Shown one piece after another: positions 8,657-16,583 of a stretch of 64,000 bases of DNA. Positions within the stretch are counted from its first letter, which is position 1. Every line of letters starts with the position of its first letter. Position numbers and translations under genes: made by a program. Source of the stretch: Pseudomonas sp. S37 (lineage in GTDB: Bacteria > Pseudomonadota > Gammaproteobacteria > Pseudomonadales > Pseudomonadaceae); the NCBI RefSeq assembly GCF_016658545.1, contig NZ_JACVZC010000018.1, positions 1 to 64,000 on the forward strand, given 5' to 3'. The notes below the pieces were generated by a model. That model did no database searches. It was given only the letters and a program-made list of their open reading frames with translations, and had not been told where the DNA came from.

Positions 8657-8717
8657 TTGACGGCAACCGCTGCACCCAAACATAAGGTCAGAGCAGTTAC
8701 CGTTGCTGCGTGCCGGT

Positions 8718-9026
8718 TCAGCGGAACTTGAGCTTCACCACTTTACTCAGCGCCCAGCCACTGAACACGTAAAACGCATCCAGATAGAAGCGCCCGGCAT
8801 AGTTGGGCAGCGGCGCGTGATTCAGTAATACGTCCGGATCGGGCGCCGGCGGGAACACGGCATAAATGCCATTGGGCAGCACAGCCAATGCCAGCAGCAA
8901 CAGGTACGTCGAGGCATGCAGCAACGTTGCGCGGTGACTGGACCTGGCAGACCACTTCAGGCCGTAATACGCCACCAGCCCGGCAACCGGCAACACCCAG
9001 AAATGCGTCGGGATCCCGATGAACAT
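8718..9026 (-). CDS. Small membrane protein of unknown function
   Basis: A 102-residue protein with two or three predicted membrane helices ('FWVLPVAGLVAYYGLKW', 'ASTYLLLLALAVLPNGIYAV', 'FYVFSGWALSKVV'). ATG at 9026 is proposed; a longer start at 9071 would add a charged leader. It lies downstream of the 9180-9548 lipoprotein on the same strand but is separated from it by a strong terminator, so it needs its own promoter. Confidence 0.65.
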   Translation of the reverse strand: MFIGIPTHFWVLPVAGLVAYYGLKWSARSSHRATLLHASTYLLLLALAVLPNGIYAVFPPAPDPDVLLNHAPLPNYAGRFYLDAFYVFSGWALSKVVKLKFR

Positions 9027-9131
9027 TTCGGCGACAACGCTTCTTGCTTCCACCCGCTGTTCTCCATCCAAATGCGCGGATTATTGCGGGCGAAGCCAGC
9101 AAATGCAAAATTCGGTTTCGCAACCCGAACA

Positions 9132-9159
9132 AAAAGCCCGCTCTCGACGGCGGGCTTTT
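9132..9159 (-). terminator. Rho-independent terminator after the 9180-9548 lipoprotein
   Basis: A perfect 10-bp stem AAAAGCCCGC/GCGGGCTTTT (9132-9141 and 9150-9159) with an 8-nt loop. On the minus strand it ends in TTTTTG, just past the stop of the lipoprotein gene. The A/T ends would also let it work in the other direction. Confidence 0.85.
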
Positions 9160-9179
9160 AGTGTTCCAGGGTTAGACAA

Positions 9180-9548
9180 TTATGCTTTTGAACACATCAG
9201 TGCGGCATCCAGCAGCCTGCCATGATCATACCAGGCATCACGTTGATAGGCAGTAAACTGATGTTGCGTGCCCGTACCCCGAAATTCGACAAGCCCTTCT
9301 GCCTTGTCGGGGTCGGTACTTTCGATGAACAGCTTGATCGAGTTATCACCCTCAACTTCGTAGGTTTTAACATTGCCCTGTAGTTCACCTTTGACACACC
9401 CCAGATAGGCGGGTGGGCTTTTGGCCGTAGTGCCAGAGGTATAGTCATGGCTGTCACGCACATCAGGGTCATGTGCACAGCCCGCCAGGAACACAGTGGC
9501 AAACCCCGACACCAGTATTGCGCCTGCTAGCGATCTTGAGCTCTTCAC
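9180..9548 (-). CDS. Small lipoprotein of unknown function (paralogue of 7054-7383)
   Basis: A 122-residue lipoprotein with lipobox FLAGC, Cys24. The mature part contains 'KSPPAYLGCVKGELQ' and ends 'GRLLDAALMCSKA', matching the K[TS]PxxYxxCV and AAxxC pattern of the lipoprotein at 7054-7383. The pair lies about 1.8 kb apart on the same strand. The two cysteines of the mature domain may form a disulfide. Function unknown. A strong terminator follows. Confidence 0.75.
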   Translation of the reverse strand: MKSSRSLAGAILVSGFATVFLAGCAHDPDVRDSHDYTSGTTAKSPPAYLGCVKGELQGNVKTYEVEGDNSIKLFIESTDPDKAEGLVEFRGTGTQHQFTAYQRDAWYDHGRLLDAALMCSKA

Positions 9549-9691
9549 GCGACACGCTCCTGCGGCCCCCTCGAAAACAGGGAAAGTAGCCAGGTAACCT
9601 GCCCTTTTTAGTTTTCATGGGCCTATGTTACTGCCCAATGACAACCAGGCATTAGCTTAGTTTGCTATATGCCCTTTAGCGTGGCCGTGAA

Positions 9692-9832
9692 TCAATAACG
9701 GCGGTATTCCTGCCCGCCACGGTCACCGTCATAGTAATGCCGGTGATGCCTGCCGTCGTGCCAGTAAGGCCAGCAGCCGCTGAGCAACAACAACCCGGAC
9801 AACACCAAAACCCATGCAGTCTTGCGTTTCAT
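9692..9832 (-). CDS. Very small His/Tyr-rich lipoprotein
   Basis: A 46-residue lipoprotein: a 19-residue leader with lipobox LLSGC (Cys20), then a short mature peptide rich in Trp, His, Tyr, Asp and Arg ('WPYWHDGRHHRHYYDGDRGG'). GGAGGT lies 8 bases before the ATG at 9832, which decides the start. Such short lipopeptides are common in Pseudomonas; the histidines may bind metal, an inference only. Confidence 0.72.
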   Translation of the reverse strand: MKRKTAWVLVLSGLLLLSGCWPYWHDGRHHRHYYDGDRGGQEYRRY

Positions 9833-10015
9833 GTGCGTACCTCCGGCCGGGCGAAGCCAGGCCATGCTTACGTTGGACCGCACAGGGTCAAGGCGTTCCT
9901 GGTATAGAAGGCCGCTGGTCATCTTCCATGCAAGATTTCATTTGCCAGCTTGCGGGGCTTAAGGGCTTTCTGGCAAATGGCCCGATACCGAGGATGGTTA
10001 GCCCCAGAGTCGGGG

Positions 10016-10114
10016 TCAGCCGATGAAGTTGAGGAACACCAAGGTGGCGGCCAAATCCAGTGCCAGTACGGCAACCACGCTGAAAATCATGTAGTAGCGG
10101 TCATCCTGAGTCAT
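10016..10114 (-). CDS. Tiny single-pass membrane protein, 32 residues
   Basis: A short reading frame begins 'MTQDDRYYMIFSVV' and ends 'LVFLNFIG'. After an acidic/tyrosine N-terminus it is one continuous hydrophobic helix. A GGAG lies 9 bases before the ATG at 10114. A second protein of the same design (31 residues, acidic/aromatic N-terminus plus one helix) is encoded at 11251-11346 on the same strand. No family recognised. Confidence 0.55.
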   Translation of the reverse strand: MTQDDRYYMIFSVVAVLALDLAATLVFLNFIG

Positions 10115-10207
10115 TTCTGCGTACTCCGCATGGTCAATGTCTCAGGACCACAGCAATTACCGTTCCAGCATGTGGGTGCCAGGAAACGCCAGGCGATCAA
10201 ACGAGCA

Positions 10208-10384
10208 TCAGGAAGCCAGAAGGTAAGCCGCCACACCCTTGATCAAATGCCAGGGCTTGCCAAAAGACACCTGTTCAAGCAGCCGGTTGGAGTTGCCCGC
10301 AACCCCGGCAATAGCGAAATAGACAAACCATTTCCGTAAAATTCTGGAGCGTTTCTTTTTGGTGAGTCGCAACAATCGGTACAT
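10208..10384 (-). CDS. Possible small basic membrane protein
   Basis: A 58-residue frame starting at ATG 10384: a very basic start ('RLLRLTKKKRSRILRKW'), a short hydrophobic part ('FVYFAIAGVAG') and a C-terminal 'HLIKGVAAYLLAS'. The frame remains open further upstream through the terminator at 10415-10440, so the true start is uncertain. The ribosome-binding site is weak. This may be real or chance. Confidence 0.35.
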   Translation of the reverse strand: MYRLLRLTKKKRSRILRKWFVYFAIAGVAGNSNRLLEQVSFGKPWHLIKGVAAYLLAS

Positions 10385-10414
10385 CGTGAATAATGGCTCT
10401 GCCAAACGATAATA

Positions 10415-10440
10415 AAAAAACCCGACAGCGCGTCGGGCTT
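10415..10440 (-). terminator. Rho-independent terminator after the 10479-10676 gene
   Basis: Stem CCCGAC/GTCGGG (10421-10426 and 10432-10437) with a 5-nt loop, followed on the minus strand by seven T residues. It lies about 40 bp beyond the stop of the small membrane protein gene. Confidence 0.85.
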
Positions 10441-10478
10441 TGGGGACATCATATTTACGAAATCCGGCTGCCAGCGCG

Positions 10479-10676
10479 TCAACGCTTGTCGTGAAGCTCG
10501 GGCGGCCAAGCGCTGAAGAGCATGTACACGCCAGGCCCACCTATCCAGGTCCAGTTGGTGCCTGGCCAGATTAACGTCGCAGTGATCCAGGCGACGATCA
10601 GCGTCAGCCCCGTGCGGCGTCGGCGCCTTGGCGTTAACCACTCCTGTAATGCCCTATGCCTTTCCCGCAATCCCAT
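10479..10676 (-). CDS. Small basic membrane protein
   Basis: A 65-residue protein. The first half is strongly basic ('RERHRALQEW', 'PRRRRRTG'), followed by a hydrophobic helix ('LTLIVAWITATLIW') and a tryptophan/glycine-rich tail. AAGGAAAG precedes the ATG at 10676 at proper spacing, and a strong terminator follows, so this is a complete one-gene transcript. Function unknown. Confidence 0.65.
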   Translation of the reverse strand: MGLRERHRALQEWLTPRRRRRTGLTLIVAWITATLIWPGTNWTWIGGPGVYMLFSAWPPELHDKR

Positions 10677-10812
10677 TACCGCTTTCCTTGTCTGGTAAGG
10701 CGTGCAGGATACCACCGCTGCGAAACAATGACCGCCTGCCGGGCGTTTTACGTCGATGCACAACGCAATCATCAAGGTCAGCTAGTATTTTGATGAATAC
10801 AAACACCGCGAG

Positions 10813-11142
10813 ATGGCGATCATGCTAAAACAAGAAGCGGACGACGTGATTGAGCGTATTAGAGACGACCTGAAAAGGCACGGCGTGCTGATCGGCTACG
10901 ATCCAGAGCTTACCAATGCTGAATTCGGGTGCGACCTGGACTACCAAGAGGCTCAGGTCAGAGACGATCCGAACAACCGTGTGTTGCGTATCGCGATACA
11001 TGACGAAGGCCTGTGGGCCCAGCTGCGGCAGGGAACGATACATCGCTGTGTCGTCAGTGATTGTCGAGGGAAGCTTTTCGGTATTCCTATCACCATAGAA
11101 CCGAGGACCGATGCGTCCTACACCATTCAGTACAAGGTCTAG
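10813..11142 (+). CDS. Hypothetical acidic protein
   Basis: A 109-residue soluble protein of unknown family: 'LKQEADDVIERIRDDLKRHG' is a charged helix, then 'IGYDPELTNAEFGCDLDYQE' and a beta-rich second half ending 'ASYTIQYKV'. An internal ATG at 10822 is an alternative start; neither has a strong ribosome-binding site. It stands alone and has more A/T than core genes nearby. Confidence 0.55.
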   Translation: MAIMLKQEADDVIERIRDDLKRHGVLIGYDPELTNAEFGCDLDYQEAQVRDDPNNRVLRIAIHDEGLWAQLRQGTIHRCVVSDCRGKLFGIPITIEPRTDASYTIQYKV

Positions 11143-11221
11143 AACCATGGCAGAGGGCGGCCACCTCCGTCCTCTGTAATCATAAGCGGATCATCATCAG
11201 GGTACTGCAGCCTGCCCCTCC

Positions 11222-11240
11222 GGTGCTGCCAGCCAGCACC
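11222..11240. repeat. Perfect hairpin after the 31-residue gene
   Basis: GGTGCTG-CCAGC-CAGCACC, a 7-bp perfect stem with a 5-nt loop, lies about 10 bp downstream of the stop of the tiny membrane protein gene (minus strand). It has no T run, so it is an RNA-end protecting hairpin or weak terminator at best. Confidence 0.4.
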
Positions 11241-11250
11241 GCGAAAATTG

Positions 11251-11346
11251 CTACCGCTCTGTCAGATGAACGCCGATGGCAAAGGCAACGACAACCAGAA
11301 CAACCTCAGCTACCACGTATGCGACGTAGAACTCATCCGAAAACAT
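11251..11346 (-). CDS. Tiny single-pass membrane protein, 31 residues
   Basis: A short frame starting with ATG at 11346: 'MFSDEFYVAYVVAEVV', continuing as a hydrophobic helix and ending 'GVHLTER'. Layout matches the 32-residue protein at 10016-10114: acidic/aromatic first residues, then one membrane helix. The ribosome-binding site is weak, so confidence is modest. It is the only gene-like feature in the 410 bp between 11143 and 11552. Confidence 0.42.
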   Translation of the reverse strand: MFSDEFYVAYVVAEVVLVVVAFAIGVHLTER

Positions 11347-11518
11347 GACCCGATCTCTGAGAGGCCGCTTAGCCCTGTGCTTCGCGGGAGTCGATCAGAG
11401 CCATCAGGTAGATCGAAAGTTCAACACAGGCCTGCAGACTTCAGGTCACCGGCATCGAAGCGACATCACATTGCCACCATTGACCGACATGAGGTCGCCG
11501 ACCACCCCTCAAACGAAA

Positions 11519-11541
11519 ACGCCGCCTGGTGAAGCCGGCGT
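11519..11541 (-). terminator. Rho-independent terminator after the 11553-11813 lipoprotein
   Basis: Stem ACGCCG/CGGCGT (11519-11524 and 11536-11541) with an 11-nt loop; on the minus strand it runs into TTTTCGTTT. It begins about 12 bp after the stop codon. Confidence 0.7.
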
Positions 11542-11552
11542 CTGGGCGGTGC

Positions 11553-11813
11553 TTACCAGGTCTTCGGCTCTGGCTTCTTGTACGAGCCGCCGGACATGCA
11601 TTTCTCGATCAGCTCATCACGGGCCTGGTTGTCCGGGAGGGTTCTCCGGTACTCTGGCTGACAGTGAAAGGTGCTCGGCTCGTAAGCGGCAGGGTCGATA
11701 TCGCTGACTTCTTTCTGTTTCTTGGGTTTCTGTTCGGCCTCTGCTTCGAAGCAGCCGCTGAGGGACAGCGCGGCAACAGCTACGACAATTGCTCCAATAA
11801 TACTGCGTTTCAT
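11553..11813 (-). CDS. Small lipoprotein, faintly EexN-like
   Basis: An 86-residue lipoprotein with lipobox LSGC (Cys21) and a charged linker 'FEAEAEQKPKKQKE'. The mature domain has 'FHCQPEYRRTLPDNQARDEL' and 'IEKCMSGG', with two cysteines. The arrangement (short lipoprotein, paired cysteines, R/L-rich helix) is reminiscent of EexN-type entry-exclusion lipoproteins of conjugative plasmids, but similarity by eye is weak. AAGGAA precedes the ATG at 11813. It lies beside an integrase remnant, which fits an accessory origin. Confidence 0.65.
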   Translation of the reverse strand: MKRSIIGAIVVAVAALSLSGCFEAEAEQKPKKQKEVSDIDPAAYEPSTFHCQPEYRRTLPDNQARDELIEKCMSGGSYKKPEPKTW

Positions 11814-12026
11814 GAGGTTCCTTCCTGTGAAATGGCTCGGCGTTATATCAAAGATCAACCCCCTCCCGCAAAACGTGGCGCCGGGCCATCAGGCAACGTC
11901 GCCCTATACAACGATAACGCCTCCCCATGAGGTCGAGGGCAACGCGTCAGCGTGATCGCTGATCGTATAGAAGCACACACCACCATCCAAATGCCGAAAG
12001 AGCTGTCGACATGATCGCTGCCTTGA

Positions 12027-12293
12027 TGCCTACGATGGTGGCTCTTCGATCCGCATTTGCAGTGGGTACCAGCGCTGAATGAATTGGGGATCAGGCGTCG
12101 CCCCCCATACAACTGACGTCACACCTATGCGACAATGTGCTCAATGTACGGCCTCAACCCCCGCATTTATCGCCCAACAGCTGGGTCACAGCGTTCAGAT
12201 GCTGCTGTCGACGTATGCCCGTTGGCTCAACTCAAGCTCCGACGGAGCGAGCTGGAAAAGCTCAAGATTGGTATCAAATCGGTACCAGATTGA
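12027..12293 (+). pseudogene. 3' remnant of a tyrosine (phage-type) integrase
   Basis: Joining three reading frames restores the C-terminal half of a tyrosine recombinase: 'GIRRRPPYN' (12087-12113), a TGA stop (12114-12116), 'RHTYATMCSMYGLNP' (from 12117), an extra C in the run near 12157, 'AFIAQQLGHSVQMLLSTYAR' with the box-II His and the nucleophile Tyr, then another frameshift near 12243 and 'SELEKLKIGIKSVPD' ending in TGA at 12291. One stop and two frameshifts show it is dead. No start or N-terminal half is found upstream. It abuts the start of the YbiT gene. Confidence 0.8.
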
Positions 12294-12328
12294 AAACCGG
12301 CTCTGTAAGTGACTGATAGGTAAGCTCC

Positions 12329-13915
12329 TTGATCTCCACCGCTAACATCACCATGCAGTTCGGCTCCAAGCCGCTGTTCGAAAACGTTTCCGTCAAATTC
12401 AACAACGGCAACCGCTACGGCCTGATCGGCGCCAACGGCTGTGGCAAGTCGACCTTCATGAAAATCCTCGGCGGTGACCTTGAGCCGTCCGGCGGCCAGG
12501 TCATGCTCGAGCCGAACACCCGCCTGGGCAAGCTGCGCCAGGACCAGTTCGCCTACGAGGAATTCACCGTGATCGACACGGTGATCATGGGCCACGGTCA
12601 GCTGTGGAAGGTCAAGGCCGCGCGTGACCGTATCTACTCGCTGCCGGAAATGACCGAAGAAGACGGCATGGCCGTCGCCGAGCTGGAAACAGAATTCGCC
12701 GAGATGGACGGCTACACCGCCGAGTCCCGCGCCGGCGAACTGCTGCTGGGCCTGGGTATTCCGCTGGAACAGCACTTCGGCCCGATGAGCGAAGTGGCGC
12801 CAGGCTGGAAGCTGCGTGTGCTGCTGGCCCAGGCGCTGTTCTCCGACCCGGACGTGCTGCTGCTCGACGAACCGACCAACCACCTGGACATCAACACCAT
12901 CCGCTGGCTGGAAACGATCCTCACGGCGCGCAACAGCACCATGATCATCATTTCCCACGACCGCCACTTCCTCAACAGCGTCTGCACCCACATGGCTGAC
13001 CTGGACTACGGCGAACTGCGCCTGTTCCCGGGCAACTACGACGAGTACATGACGGCCGCCACCCAGTCGCGCGAGCAGCTGCTGTCGGACAACGCCAAGA
13101 AGAAAGCCCAGATCGCCGAGCTGCAGACCTTTGTCAGCCGCTTCTCGGCCAACGCCTCGAAAGCCAAGCAGGCCACGTCGCGCGCCAAGCAGATCGACAA
13201 GATCCAGCTGGCCGAGGTCAAGCCGTCCAGCCGTGTCAGCCCGTTCATCCGCTTCGAGCAGACCAAAAAGCTGCACCGTCAGGCCGTGGTCGTCGAGAAA
13301 ATGGCTAAAGCCTTCGACGACAAGGTGCTGTTCAAGAACTTCGACATTACCGTCGAAGCGGGCGAGCGCGTGGCGATCATCGGCCCCAACGGTATCGGCA
13401 AGACCACCCTGCTGCGCACCCTGGTCGGCGAAATGACCCCGGATGCCGGCTCGGTGAAGTGGACCGACAGCGCCGAGGTGGGCTACTACGCCCAGGACCA
13501 CGCCCACGACTTCGAAGACGACGTGAGCCTGTTCGACTGGATGGGCCAGTGGACCTCCGGCGAACAGGTGATCCGCGGCACCCTGGGGCGCATGCTGTTC
13601 TCCAACGACGAGATCCTCAAGTCGGTGAAGGTGATTTCCGGTGGTGAGCAAGGCCGCATGCTGTTTGGCAAGCTGATCCTGCAGAAGCCGAACGTGCTGG
13701 TGATGGACGAACCGACCAACCACCTGGACATGGAGTCGATCGAAGCGCTGAACCTGGCGCTGGAAAACTACCCGGGTACCCTGCTGTTCGTCAGCCACGA
13801 CCGCGAGTTCGTGTCGTCGCTGGCAACGCGCATCATCGAGCTGTCGCCGGATGGTGTGGTGGACTTCAGCGGTACTTACGATGACTACCTGCGTAGCCAG
13901 GGTGTGTTGGTCTGA
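12329..13915 (+). CDS. ybiT: ABC-F family ATPase YbiT
   Basis: A 528-residue cytoplasmic ABC-F protein with two nucleotide-binding domains and no membrane part; the family acts on ribosomes as translation factors. Walker A motifs are GANGCGKST (34-42) and GPNGIGKTT (352-360). Both domains have an [21 protein letters not shown]alker B box and a SHDRHF/SHDREF switch. The linker is rich in Lys/Arg/Ala. It matches E. coli YbiT along the whole length, including the '[12 protein letters not shown]' insert. Translation starts at a TTG (12329) with a TAGGTAAG upstream; this aligns with the E. coli N-terminus. Confidence 0.93.
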   Translation: MISTANITMQFGSKPLFENVSVKFNNGNRYGLIGANGCGKSTFMKILGGDLEPSGGQVMLEPNTRLGKLRQDQFAYEEFTVIDTVIMGHGQLWKVKAARDRIYSLPEMTEEDGMAVAELETEFAEMDGYTAESRAGELLLGLGIPLEQHFGPMSEVAPGWKLRVLLAQALFSDPDVLLLDEPTNHLDINTIRWLETILTARNSTMIIISHDRHFLNSVCTHMADLDYGELRLFPGNYDEYMTAATQSREQLLSDNAKKKAQIAELQTFVSRFSANASKAKQATSRAKQIDKIQLAEVKPSSRVSPFIRFEQTKKLHRQAVVVEKMAKAFDDKVLFKNFDITVEAGERVAIIGPNGIGKTTLLRTLVGEMTPDAGSVKWTDSAEVGYYAQDHAHDFEDDVSLFDWMGQWTSGEQVIRGTLGRMLFSNDEILKSVKVISGGEQGRMLFGKLILQKPNVLVMDEPTNHLDMESIEALNLALENYPGTLLFVSHDREFVSSLATRIIELSPDGVVDFSGTYDDYLRSQGVLV

Positions 13916-13950
13916 TTGAAAGGTAAGGCCTGGCCATCTTGGGTGGCTGG

Positions 13951-14062
13951 GCCGGCCTCTTCGCGGCGGTTCGACGCCTCGATAAACCCGCTCCCACAGG
14001 AATCACCATGGGCCTTCGGACATGGGGAGATCCCAGTGGGAGCGGGTTTACCCGCGAAGAAT
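13951..14062. repeat. Pair of inverted REP-like repeats, copy 3
   Basis: Two arms face each other: 'ctcgataaacccgctcccac' on the left and 'gtgggagcgggtttacccgc' on the right. They fill the gap between ybiT and the MFS gene and would form a long stem in either strand. This is the BIME-like arrangement seen several times in the window. Confidence 0.8.
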
Positions 14063-14180
14063 CCACCGCCAATCCCACAGGCTGGCACTACCCGACGAAT
14101 AATTCGTTAGCCTGCTTTCATTTCCTGCACGCAACGGCCATGATGGGACCACGCCCAACCGCCTGCCCGCGAACGAGCCC

Positions 14181-15374
14181 ATGACCGCGCAACAACCTGC
14201 CCCCACCAGCAACACCCTGCACATTACCCTGCAGATCCTGTCGATCGTCTTCTACACCTTCATTGCCTTCCTCTGCATCGGCCTGCCGATTGCGGTGCTG
14301 CCCAGCTATGTGCACGACCAGCTCGGCTTTGGCGCAGTGATCGCCGGGGTGACGATTGGCCTGCAATACCTGGCCACGCTGCTCAGCCGACCGTTTGCCG
14401 GCAAGGTGGCAGACACCTTGGGTGGCAAGCAGGCCATCCGCTTTGGCCTGTTGGGCATTGCCGGCTGCGGGGTATTGACGCTGCTGTCGGCCTGGACCCT
14501 GAACCTGCCGCTGCTCAGCCTGGCACTGTTGCTGGGCGGGCGTCTGCTGCTGGGCATCGCCCAAGGGCTGATTGGGGTGGCCACTCTGAGCTGGGGTATC
14601 AGCCAGGTCGGCCCTGAGCACACCGCCCGGGTAATTTCATGGAACGGAATCGCCTCATACGGCGCGATTGCCATCGGCGCGCCACTGGGTGTGCTGGCCG
14701 TGGACGGGCTGGACTTCAGCGTACTGGGGCCAGCGTTGCTGGTGCTGGCAACCGTTGCCCTGCTGGTACTGCGCAAGCGCCCCGATGTGGTGGTGGTGCG
14801 CGGCGAGCGCCTGCCGTTCTGGTCTGCGTTCGGCCGAGTGGCGCCGTGCGGCCTGGGCCTGACCCTGGCCTCGATTGGCTACGGCACGCTGACCACCTTT
14901 GTCACGCTGTATTACCTTGAGCGGGGCTGGGCCGGTGCGGCCTGGTGCCTGAGTGCCTTTGGCGTGTGCTTCATCATTTCGCGGCTGTTGTTCGTCAATG
15001 CGGTCAACCGCTTTGGTGGCTACAACGTGGCGGTTGCCTGCATGGCCACCGAAGTGCTCGGCCTGGGCCTGCTGTGGCTGGCCCCCTCGCCGCCGTGGGC
15101 ACTGGTGGGTGCGGGTCTGACCGGTTTCGGGTTGTCGCTGGTGTACCCGGCATTGGGCGTCGAGGCGATCAAGCAGGTGCCTAGCAGCAGCCGCGGTGCA
15201 GGGTTGGGCGCGTATGCGGTGTTCTTCGATCTGGCACTGGCCATTGCCGGGCCAGTGATGGGGGCTGTTGCCGTGCACCTGGGCTATGCCTCGATCTTCT
15301 GCGTGGCCGCCCTGCTCGCCCTGGCCGGCGTTGGCCTGACGCTGCTACTGGCGCGACGCGCCCGTCGCAACTGA
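14181..15374 (+). CDS. MFS transporter, YhhS/arabinose-efflux type
   Basis: A 397-residue inner-membrane major facilitator with 12 predicted helices. The loop 2-3 motif 'LLSRPFAGKVADTLGGKQ' (family motif A) and the helix 4-5 region 'GGRLLLGIAQGLIG' are clear. Overall layout is like YhhS, a drug/sugar efflux candidate. The start at 14181 gives a 15-residue polar leader before helix 1. The 3' end overlaps the convergent hydrolase gene by 30 bp. The substrate is unknown. Confidence 0.87.
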   Translation: MTAQQPAPTSNTLHITLQILSIVFYTFIAFLCIGLPIAVLPSYVHDQLGFGAVIAGVTIGLQYLATLLSRPFAGKVADTLGGKQAIRFGLLGIAGCGVLTLLSAWTLNLPLLSLALLLGGRLLLGIAQGLIGVATLSWGISQVGPEHTARVISWNGIASYGAIAIGAPLGVLAVDGLDFSVLGPALLVLATVALLVLRKRPDVVVVRGERLPFWSAFGRVAPCGLGLTLASIGYGTLTTFVTLYYLERGWAGAAWCLSAFGVCFIISRLLFVNAVNRFGGYNVAVACMATEVLGLGLLWLAPSPPWALVGAGLTGFGLSLVYPALGVEAIKQVPSSSRGAGLGAYAVFFDLALAIAGPVMGAVAVHLGYASIFCVAALLALAGVGLTLLLARRARRN

Positions 15375-16382
15375 ACCTGCAGCCAGTTCCGGCGCGCCCA
15401 GCACCTCACTGAAAAACGCGGCGGTTTCACGCTGCAAGGAGTGGTGGATGTGCCGGCGGTCGACGCCGTCGGCGTCCTTGCACAGTGCTGGCATCCGCGC
15501 GTACTGCTCGGCATCGCAGTGAGCCATGAACACGAAGTGCCCGGCACCGGCCAACAGCCGATAGTCCGGTGTGACCGGCAGCTTGCGGGCCAGGGCTTCG
15601 GCATTGCGGTCCACTGCCAGCAACTGGTCGCTGTCGCCGCTGTAGATCAGTACTGGCACCTGCACCCCGGCCAGGGCATGGCGCCCGAACAGCAGGCTCA
15701 GCGGCGCCATCAGCATGGCGGCACCCACGCGCGGGTCGGCCTCGGGCGCGAGTTCGCTGCGGTCGGCAATCAGTATGCCGTGGGTCTTGCAGGCATCGGC
15801 GTCGTTCGGGCGCTCCAGGCAGTACTGGCGCAGGCGGTCGAGGTCGGGGCGCGCGCCAGAAAGGATCAACGCGGTTTCACCCCCCGCCGAATAGCCGATC
15901 ACACCCACTTTGCCGTCATTCAGGTAAGGCCCCACCAAGCCGTCGTCGCGGGCCGCAGTGATCGCGGCACTGACTTGCAGCGGACGGCCATAGAGGTTGC
16001 TCAAGGTGCCAAGGCGGCTGTGGTCGCGGGCGTTGTCCCCGGGGTGCACCACCGCCACCACCACGAACCCTTGACGCGCCAGCGAGGTAGCCAGGTAATG
16101 CAGGGCCAATGGGCTGCCAGTGTTGCCATGCGACAGCACCAACAGCGGGAACCGCCCCGTGGCAATGGGGGCTTCCTCGGCTACCTCGATCGGGTAACCG
16201 TCGATACGGGTACTGCGGGCCTGGCCTAGCGCCGGGTAAAAGGCCAGTGCCTGCATGGGCCGGCTATCGACCGGGTCGGCCAAGGTCATGTGGTGCAAGC
16301 CGGCCGCCCACTGCGCAGCCTCGGCATGGGCCAGCAGGCCGCCGAGCAGGGCCAACGCCAACACGCAACGAGGGATAATCAT
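15345..16382 (-). CDS. Secreted alpha/beta-hydrolase (dienelactone hydrolase/PAF-acetylhydrolase-like)
   Basis: A 345-residue hydrolase with an N-terminal signal peptide ('CVLALALLGGLLAHAEA'). The nucleophile elbow is G-Y-S-A-G-G with Ser165, preceded by 'GKVGVIGY'. The oxyanion region 'PLLVLSHGNTGSPL' lies near residue 100, and the likely catalytic His in 'LAGAGHFVFM' is toward the end. This suggests a periplasmic esterase or lipase. AAGGAGCT stands before ATG 16382. It overlaps the MFS gene tail to tail by 30 bp. Confidence 0.85.
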   Translation of the reverse strand: MIIPRCVLALALLGGLLAHAEAAQWAAGLHHMTLADPVDSRPMQALAFYPALGQARSTRIDGYPIEVAEEAPIATGRFPLLVLSHGNTGSPLALHYLATSLARQGFVVVAVVHPGDNARDHSRLGTLSNLYGRPLQVSAAITAARDDGLVGPYLNDGKVGVIGYSAGGETALILSGARPDLDRLRQYCLERPNDADACKTHGILIADRSELAPEADPRVGAAMLMAPLSLLFGRHALAGVQVPVLIYSGDSDQLLAVDRNAEALARKLPVTPDYRLLAGAGHFVFMAHCDAEQYARMPALCKDADGVDRRHIHHSLQRETAAFFSEVLGAPELAAGSVATGASRQ

Positions 16383-16583
16383 CGGCCGGCAGCTCCTTGC
16401 GGGGCGAAGCGATATGCCAGCATAGGACCGGCACGGCTTGCGCCGGATGAAAACTGGATGAAACCCGCGTCATGCACGGTGTGCGTGCGCGCTATGCATT
16501 TGCGCGTAACGCCGAACCCGTGGCATAGATGCGGGTCAACGTCTTTACGTGACCGTTTTCGCGCCATTGAAGGAGTTTCATGC

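Noticed and set aside
11345..11707. Plus-strand frame of about 120 codons beginning at 11345
   Set aside because: It overlaps the EexN-like lipoprotein antisense, is rich in Arg/Ser/Gly/Pro without pattern, and lacks a ribosome-binding site.
12227..13798. 523-codon minus-strand frame opposite ybiT
   Set aside because: Antisense of a clear ABC-F gene; the composition (G/V/D/H/Q-rich) is typical of shadow frames.
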